64,000 bases of DNA from Winslowiella toletana (GTDB taxonomy: Bacteria > Pseudomonadota > Gammaproteobacteria > Enterobacterales > Enterobacteriaceae): positions 744,001-808,000 of the forward strand of contig NZ_CP134152.1 of the NCBI RefSeq assembly GCF_032164335.1, given 5' to 3'. The translations under genes and the position numbers were made by a program. Below, one piece after another: positions 59,362 through 64,000 of the stretch. The notes under the pieces are model-generated. The model did not search any database, was not told the origin of the DNA, and was given only the letters and a program-made list of their open reading frames with translations. Each line of letters starts with the position of its first letter. The stretch's first letter is position 1.

Positions 59362-61851
59362 ATGGCGTCCTTATATACGAAAAAAAAACTACTTGCGGTT
59401 TGTGTCGCGTTACCATTCTGCGACAGCGATCCGGCCGAGGCTAATACCGAGTTCAATACTGCGGTATTAGATGTCAATGAGCGTAGCAGCATCGATTTAA
59501 GCCATTTTTCCAATGATGGGTATGTGCTGCCTGGCGAGTATCTGCTGGATATAAAAATAAATCGGGCAACGTTAAACCAGCGAATCATCAGTTTTCTCGC
59601 CGACCCGAATTCGGACAATCCGTCGCGCCTGTGTCTGCCATCAGATTTAATCAACAGAATGGCATTAAAAAAAGAAGCCAGCGAAAAAGTTACATACTGG
59701 AATAATGAAAAGTGTGCCGATCTCACGGCTCTGACTGGCGCATCCGTATCCAATAAAATTGGTGATGGCACATTACAAATTAGTATTCCGCAGGCGTGGA
59801 TGAAATATTCCGATCCCGACTGGACGCCACCTGAACAGTGGGACCAGGGCATCCCAGGGTTACTGGCCGATTACAATCTCAGTGGGCAAATCGGTAAAAG
59901 ATATGGCCACGGTGAAGCCCACAGCTCATACAACAGCTTCAGCAGCTACGGTACGCTGGGGGCAAATGCCGGCAACTGGCGGCTGCGCGCCGATTATCAG
60001 GCTTATTCTGCCCGTAATAAGCTGCAAAATAACAGCGAGTTTGCCTGGAATCAGATTTATGCCTTCCGCACATTGCCAGAACAGGCTGCTCGCCTGGCGG
60101 CCGGTGAACTCTATCTGGACTCTGATGTGTTCAGCAGTTTCCGTTACACCGGGGTGAGTTTACGCAGCGATGAGCGCATGCTGCCACCAAACTTGCAGGG
60201 TTATGCGCCTGAAGTTCGGGGTGTGGCAGACAGTAATGCGAAAGTGACTATTCTGCAGGAAGGGCGGGTGCTGTACGAAACAACAGTGCCGGCTGGCCCG
60301 TTCGTTATTCAGGATCTCAAAAGCTCGGTTCGCGGCCAGCTGGATGTCAGGATCGAAGAAGAAAATGGCAAAATTACGACCTTCCAGGTGAATACCGCTT
60401 CGTTACCTTATCTGACTCGCCCGGGCCAGATACGCTATAACACGGCGATAGGCTTGCCTTCCAACCGCGATCACCGCATCTACGGTTCGGGAATGGCGAT
60501 GGGCGATTTTTCCTGGGGACTGACGAATTCATGGTCACTGTATGGCGGTACATTACTGGCCGGTAATTACAATGCGTTAACCACAGGCGTGGGGGTCGAT
60601 CTGAAAGCATTAGGCGCGATGTCGCTGGATGCAACGCAATCTCTGGCTAAATTACCGGGGCGAGAGCGTGAGATGGGAACCTCGTTTAAAATTAACTATG
60701 CCAAACGCTTTGACACTTATAACAGCCAGATAAGTTTCGCCGGTTACCGCTTCTCACAACGAAAATATATGGATATGTCGCAGTATCTGGCGGCGCGTTA
60801 TCAAAGTAATGATGACTATTCTCGTCGGGAAAAGCAGGCATATACCGTCTCGGCGAATAAGACTTTTTGGGCAAACGACCCGGCAAAAACCTTTACCACT
60901 TATCTGAGTTACAGCCACCAACAGTACTGGAACAGCGGTGCCCGGGAACGACTGGATTTCTCGGTCAGTAAATTCTTTGATGTCAGCAGCGTCAAAAATG
61001 TCTCGGTATCGTTAACTGCCTATAAGTCTAAATACTATGGATCAGATGATTATGGCGGCGCGTTAAATATCTCAATTCCACTGCAGGACCGACGTCGTGC
61101 CGGATATAACATGCAAGTTGCTAATCGTCATGTTACGCAAACCGCCTCATACGGTGATTATTCCGATGCAAATAATAGCTGGCAAGTGAATGCCGGGGTC
61201 GATCAGCGAGGCAAAGTGATTGGACGCGGATATTATAATCACGAGTCACCTTACGGCACGCTTAATATTAACTCGGCCTATCAGCAGGACAGTTACACTT
61301 CGATGAGTGGCACCTTACGTAGTGGTATAACCGCTACTGAACATGGCGCGGCGATACACCGCAATACTCTCAACGGTGCCAGCCGCATTATGGTGAGCAC
61401 CGGAGAAGTCAGTGGCGTGCCAATTAATAATGGCCGGGCCAAAAGTAACCGTTTCGGCGTGGCAGTGGTGAGTGACGTCAACAGTTATTACGATACAACA
61501 ACCCGTATTGATGTTAATAAGCTGGATGATGATGTTGAAGCGATGCGGGCTGTCGTTCAGGGAACACTGACTGAGGGCGCGATCGGTTATCGTAATTTTG
61601 ATGTAGTGAAAGGGGAAAAAATGTTCGCCGTATTACGTACGGTTGAAGGAGTGGCACCGCCATTCGGCGCGATTGTATTAAATAAACAAGGTCGTGGCGT
61701 GTCAGTGGTCAATGATGATGGCAGCGTCTATTTAACTGGCGTAAAGCAGGAAGAAACATTAGATGTGGCATGGGGTGGCAGCAAAAAATGTCAGATTCGC
61801 GTACCGGCTAATTACAAGAGCATATCGCAACTTCTTTTACCGTGTGAATAA
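59362..61851 (+). CDS. papC: Fimbrial outer-membrane usher, PapC type
   Basis: An 829-residue usher. It has the N-domain (FNTAVLDVNERSSIDLSHFSNDGYVLPGEYLLDIKIN), the 24-strand barrel with plug (VRGVADSNAKVTILQEGRVLYETTVPAGPFVIQDL), and C-domains ending QIRVPANYKSISQLLLPCE. Many stretches match PapC of P pili as I recall it (SLPYLTRPGQIRYN; ALTEGAIGYR-like). It threads chaperone-bound subunits to the cell surface. I place the start at ATG 59362 (MASLYTKKK), giving a signal peptide; ribosome sites are weak and TTG 59335 is possible. Confidence 0.94.
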   Translation: MASLYTKKKLLAVCVALPFCDSDPAEANTEFNTAVLDVNERSSIDLSHFSNDGYVLPGEYLLDIKINRATLNQRIISFLADPNSDNPSRLCLPSDLINRMALKKEASEKVTYWNNEKCADLTALTGASVSNKIGDGTLQISIPQAWMKYSDPDWTPPEQWDQGIPGLLADYNLSGQIGKRYGHGEAHSSYNSFSSYGTLGANAGNWRLRADYQAYSARNKLQNNSEFAWNQIYAFRTLPEQAARLAAGELYLDSDVFSSFRYTGVSLRSDERMLPPNLQGYAPEVRGVADSNAKVTILQEGRVLYETTVPAGPFVIQDLKSSVRGQLDVRIEEENGKITTFQVNTASLPYLTRPGQIRYNTAIGLPSNRDHRIYGSGMAMGDFSWGLTNSWSLYGGTLLAGNYNALTTGVGVDLKALGAMSLDATQSLAKLPGREREMGTSFKINYAKRFDTYNSQISFAGYRFSQRKYMDMSQYLAARYQSNDDYSRREKQAYTVSANKTFWANDPAKTFTTYLSYSHQQYWNSGARERLDFSVSKFFDVSSVKNVSVSLTAYKSKYYGSDDYGGALNISIPLQDRRRAGYNMQVANRHVTQTASYGDYSDANNSWQVNAGVDQRGKVIGRGYYNHESPYGTLNINSAYQQDSYTSMSGTLRSGITATEHGAAIHRNTLNGASRIMVSTGEVSGVPINNGRAKSNRFGVAVVSDVNSYYDTTTRIDVNKLDDDVEAMRAVVQGTLTEGAIGYRNFDVVKGEKMFAVLRTVEGVAPPFGAIVLNKQGRGVSVVNDDGSVYLTGVKQEETLDVAWGGSKKCQIRVPANYKSISQLLLPCE

Positions 61852-61871
61852 CGTAAACTGGATTATTAACA

Positions 61872-62606
61872 ATGCATTATATAGTGAAACTAAGCCTGTT
61901 GCTTTCAGGCATCTTTAGTGTCGGCCTGGTTCAGGCAGCACTGACACTGGATCGGACCCGTGTAATATTTGATGCCGATGAAAAGTCCATCAGTTTAAAT
62001 GTCAGCAATGATAACAAAAAGCTGCCATTTTTAGCCCAGGCCTGGATTAAAGACAGTAATCATAACAAAGTGAGTTCTCCGCTGGTGGTATTACCGCCGT
62101 TGCAACGTATCAATATGGGTGAACGCAGCCTGGTGCGTATTGCACAGTCTGGCGGAGTCAGTGCATTACCACAGGATCGCGAAAGTTTATTTTATTTCAA
62201 TTTGCGTGAGATTCCACCGCGACCAGAAAAATCTAATGTTATGCAAATCGCGCTACAAACTCAGATTAAGTTGTTCTGGCGGCCATCAGCCATTCGGGCT
62301 GAAAGAAATGCTGTCTGGCAGGATAAGCTTATATTCAAAAAAACAGCACAGGGTTTCACAGTGGAAAATCCCACGCCGTACTACGTCACTCTCACCACGA
62401 TAAAGCGCCAGATGAAAAAAGACGGTGGTAAGGAGATGAAAGAATTCAGGCCACTCATGCTGGCGCCAAAGTCCAGTGAGAAAATAACTCTCCCGTCAAC
62501 CGGACTGAACAGTTTTGTGGTGACTTATATTAACGATTACGGTGGGCATCCTGAACTCAAATTTGTCTGTGACAGTAACCAAATCTGTCGTGCCGGCAGT
62601 CATTAA
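61872..62606 (+). CDS. papD: Periplasmic pilus chaperone, PapD type
   Basis: A 244-residue two-domain Ig-like chaperone. Signal MHYIVKLSLLLSGIFSVGLVQA-A; mature start LTLDRTRVIFDADEKSISLNVSND; conserved Arg8- and Lys112-type residues, LPQDRESLFYFNLREIPPR, and NPTPYYVTL in the second domain. The sequence follows PapD closely throughout, placing the operon in the Pap group. It lends a beta strand to each subunit until delivery to the usher. It begins 20 bp after the usher stop. Confidence 0.96.
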   Translation: MHYIVKLSLLLSGIFSVGLVQAALTLDRTRVIFDADEKSISLNVSNDNKKLPFLAQAWIKDSNHNKVSSPLVVLPPLQRINMGERSLVRIAQSGGVSALPQDRESLFYFNLREIPPRPEKSNVMQIALQTQIKLFWRPSAIRAERNAVWQDKLIFKKTAQGFTVENPTPYYVTLTTIKRQMKKDGGKEMKEFRPLMLAPKSSEKITLPSTGLNSFVVTYINDYGGHPELKFVCDSNQICRAGSH

Positions 62607-62632
62607 TAATACACTATGCAGGAGGCAATATT

Positions 62633-63271
62633 ATGCGAGTTCAATTTTCTGTTATAAATATCATCCGGGCGGTGCTGCCGCTATTATGCGGATTACTGCC
62701 TGCCGCTGGGCAGGCGTCGTATAAGCCTAAAGAAATCGCACAACCTCGCAGTCAATTTGCCGAAACGGCCAAAGTGCATTTTGTCGGTGGGCTGCTCAGT
62801 ACCCCTTGCGCGTTATCCGTGGAGTCAGAGCAGCAGTGGGTCGATCTCGGAAACACGCCCGCCAGCCAGTTTCGTCAGCAGGGCGATCGCGGCCCGGAGG
62901 TCAGGTTTAGCCTGAAGTTTCAGGATTGCCTGATGGGAGCCAGCAACTGGCAGCCAGCAGCAGAGCAGCTGCAATTCCCGGGCAGCACGTCAGGGTATAA
63001 CAGTGGCGAGCAACTGGTGGCTTTTTCCTTTGCCGGAGTACCTGACGATCAGAACGCCGAGCTGCTTAAGCTTAATGGCGCTGTTGGGGTAGGCTTGCGC
63101 CTGCGTGATGCGCTATCCAGACCGCTGCCACTGAATCAGAAGATTAATAATGCTGTGCTCCAGCCCGGCGATAATACGCTGACCTTTAGTGCCAGCCTCG
63201 AGTCGACGGGGAAATTTGTTCAGGCAGATTATATCGATACGGTTGTTAACGTGAATATTTACTATTTTTAA
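62633..63271 (+). CDS. Minor fimbrial subunit (PapJ/PapK position)
   Basis: A 212-residue secreted pilin-like protein. Signal IIRAVLPLLCGLLPAAGQA-S, a mature domain VHFVGGLLSTPCALSVESEQQWVDLG with cysteines at CAL and DCLMG, and a C-terminal DYIDTVVNVNIYYF with the usual beta-strand end. Its place after papD corresponds to papJ/papK; which one cannot be decided. GGAGG 7 bp before the ATG is the strongest ribosome site in the operon. The stop overlaps the next ATG by one base (TAATG). Confidence 0.85.
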   Translation: MRVQFSVINIIRAVLPLLCGLLPAAGQASYKPKEIAQPRSQFAETAKVHFVGGLLSTPCALSVESEQQWVDLGNTPASQFRQQGDRGPEVRFSLKFQDCLMGASNWQPAAEQLQFPGSTSGYNSGEQLVAFSFAGVPDDQNAELLKLNGAVGVGLRLRDALSRPLPLNQKINNAVLQPGDNTLTFSASLESTGKFVQADYIDTVVNVNIYYF

Positions 63272-64000
63272 TGGGGGCAGTGGTGAAATTAAAACAATTG
63301 AGTCAGCTGTTGAGTATCGCGATGCTATATAGCGGATTGTCCACTGCGGCGGCGGCATTTGAGCAGGGAGAGGTTCGGCTGACCAATGGCACCCAAACCA
63401 GGGAGATAGAATTAACCGACAGCGATATCATTGATAACCGTCCCGGCGCAGAAGTCACGCGAACCTGGAGTGTCTCAGAAAGATATCCGGGGCAAGTTTA
63501 CTGCGAGCAAGGCAGTATCCCCGCGCGAAAATCGATATTTTTTCAAACCACATCGGCGCTCCCTTCTTCTGATATCAACCCTGGATTTATGAAAATCAAT
63601 GATTTTATTGATGTTAAAGTTGAAATCATCGTGGCGGGATACAACCAAAACTACTATGCAGTGCCATTCTTTGACGTCGACAATCTCGATCGGGATTATT
63701 ATTGTCAGTCTTCTCCGCAGAATATTCATAATCCTTTTGAATCGGCCTCAAAGGGCAGGGTGACGTTTAAATTAAGAAAGAGCATTACCAATGGTGCGGT
63801 GATTGACGACCTGGAAACCTTCGATATGTTCGGACGCATGGATGGCGGAAATGGGCGTTATGGTAGTGAACCGATGTTTAAGGTGAAAATCAAAACCGCC
63901 ATTATTGGCGTGCCGGAAAAATGTATCTTTAATGGTGGAAATCCCATTGAGGTTGATTTTGGTGATGTGGGTAATGAAGGGCTGGATGGCAGCCGTTATA
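63271..64000 (+). CDS. Probable tip adhesin, 3' end outside window
   Basis: The ATG at 63271 overlaps the previous stop (TAATG), and the frame stays open for 243 codons to the window end. Signal peptide KLKQLSQLLSIAMLYSGLSTAAAA-F, then about 185 residues with no pilin pattern (a likely receptor-binding domain, Cys in VYCEQGS and YYCQSS), and from about residue 215 a pilin-domain start (PEKCIFNGGNPIEVDFGDVGNEGLDG). This two-domain layout is that of FimH/PapG-like adhesins. Specificity cannot be read from the sequence. Confidence 0.8.
   Translation, partial: MGAVVKLKQLSQLLSIAMLYSGLSTAAAAFEQGEVRLTNGTQTREIELTDSDIIDNRPGAEVTRTWSVSERYPGQVYCEQGSIPARKSIFFQTTSALPSSDINPGFMKINDFIDVKVEIIVAGYNQNYYAVPFFDVDNLDRDYYCQSSPQNIHNPFESASKGRVTFKLRKSITNGAVIDDLETFDMFGRMDGGNGRYGSEPMFKVKIKTAIIGVPEKCIFNGGNPIEVDFGDVGNEGLDGSRY

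Overview
The window is a chromosomal segment of a gamma-proteobacterium of the order Enterobacterales. Its backbone follows the E. coli map across the replication-numbering origin, nearly gene for gene: slt-trpR-yjjX-gpmB-rob-creA-arcA-(yjjY)-lasT-thrLABC-yaaA-talB-mog-dnaKJ-nhaAR-rpsT-ribF-ileS-lspA-fkpB-ispH-dapB-carAB-folA. Protein lengths and regulatory sites match E. coli closely (TTG starts of rpsT and carA, two sigma-32 promoters before dnaK, RutR/PurR/ArgR sites before carAB). The lack of creBCD, yaaX/yaaJ and satP/yaaW, together with the urea amidolyase genes, suggests Erwiniaceae (Erwinia/Pantoea-like); this placement is inference.

Region 1 (1-9120, minus strand) is a urea-nitrogen operon: allophanate hydrolase, biotin-dependent urea carboxylase, a GntR/FCD regulator, then the urea ABC transporter genes urtA and urtB (cut by the window start). 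In front of it I see a textbook sigma-54 -24/-12 promoter, and over the predicted transcription start a 30-bp near-perfect palindrome, the likely operator of the GntR protein. Region 2 (9122-12242) holds a P-type cation ATPase and a 37-codon membrane ORF. Region 3 (12373-34771) is core backbone, with a trpR operator, a thr attenuator, an FNR-like box before arcA, three hairpins between dnaK and dnaJ, and an MFS transporter between mog and dnaK. Region 4 (34772-37466) is an AT-rich island with a secreted trypsin/V8-like serine protease. Region 5 (37512-49878) is backbone again (rpsT to carAB).

Region 6 (49900-55800) lies between carB and folA and is accessory: a LysE-type exporter, a divergent LysR/aldo-keto reductase pair, then a five-gene same-strand cluster of small redox and ferredoxin-like-fold proteins. 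These are a KefF-like flavoprotein, a YciI-like protein, and three proteins with signal peptides (DUF1330, a flavodoxin-fold oxidoreductase, a tandem ABM-domain protein). Two apparent gene remnants (DUF2255-like, TetR helix-turn-helix) sit in it. An exported NAD(P)H-oxidoreductase-like protein beside exported ABM/DUF1330 proteins is the best candidate here for an undescribed system. Region 7 (56604-64000), after folA, has a large exported FKBP-type prolyl isomerase divergent from a Pap-type chaperone-usher operon (pilin, PapH-like, PapC usher, PapD chaperone, minor subunit, tip adhesin cut by the window end).

A dispersed palindromic repeat of about 80 bp occurs at three gene 3' ends (about 9061, 17550 and 43872), with a shorter relative near 15925. 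Family and motif assignments come from reading the sequence and from recalled homologues; no database search was run.
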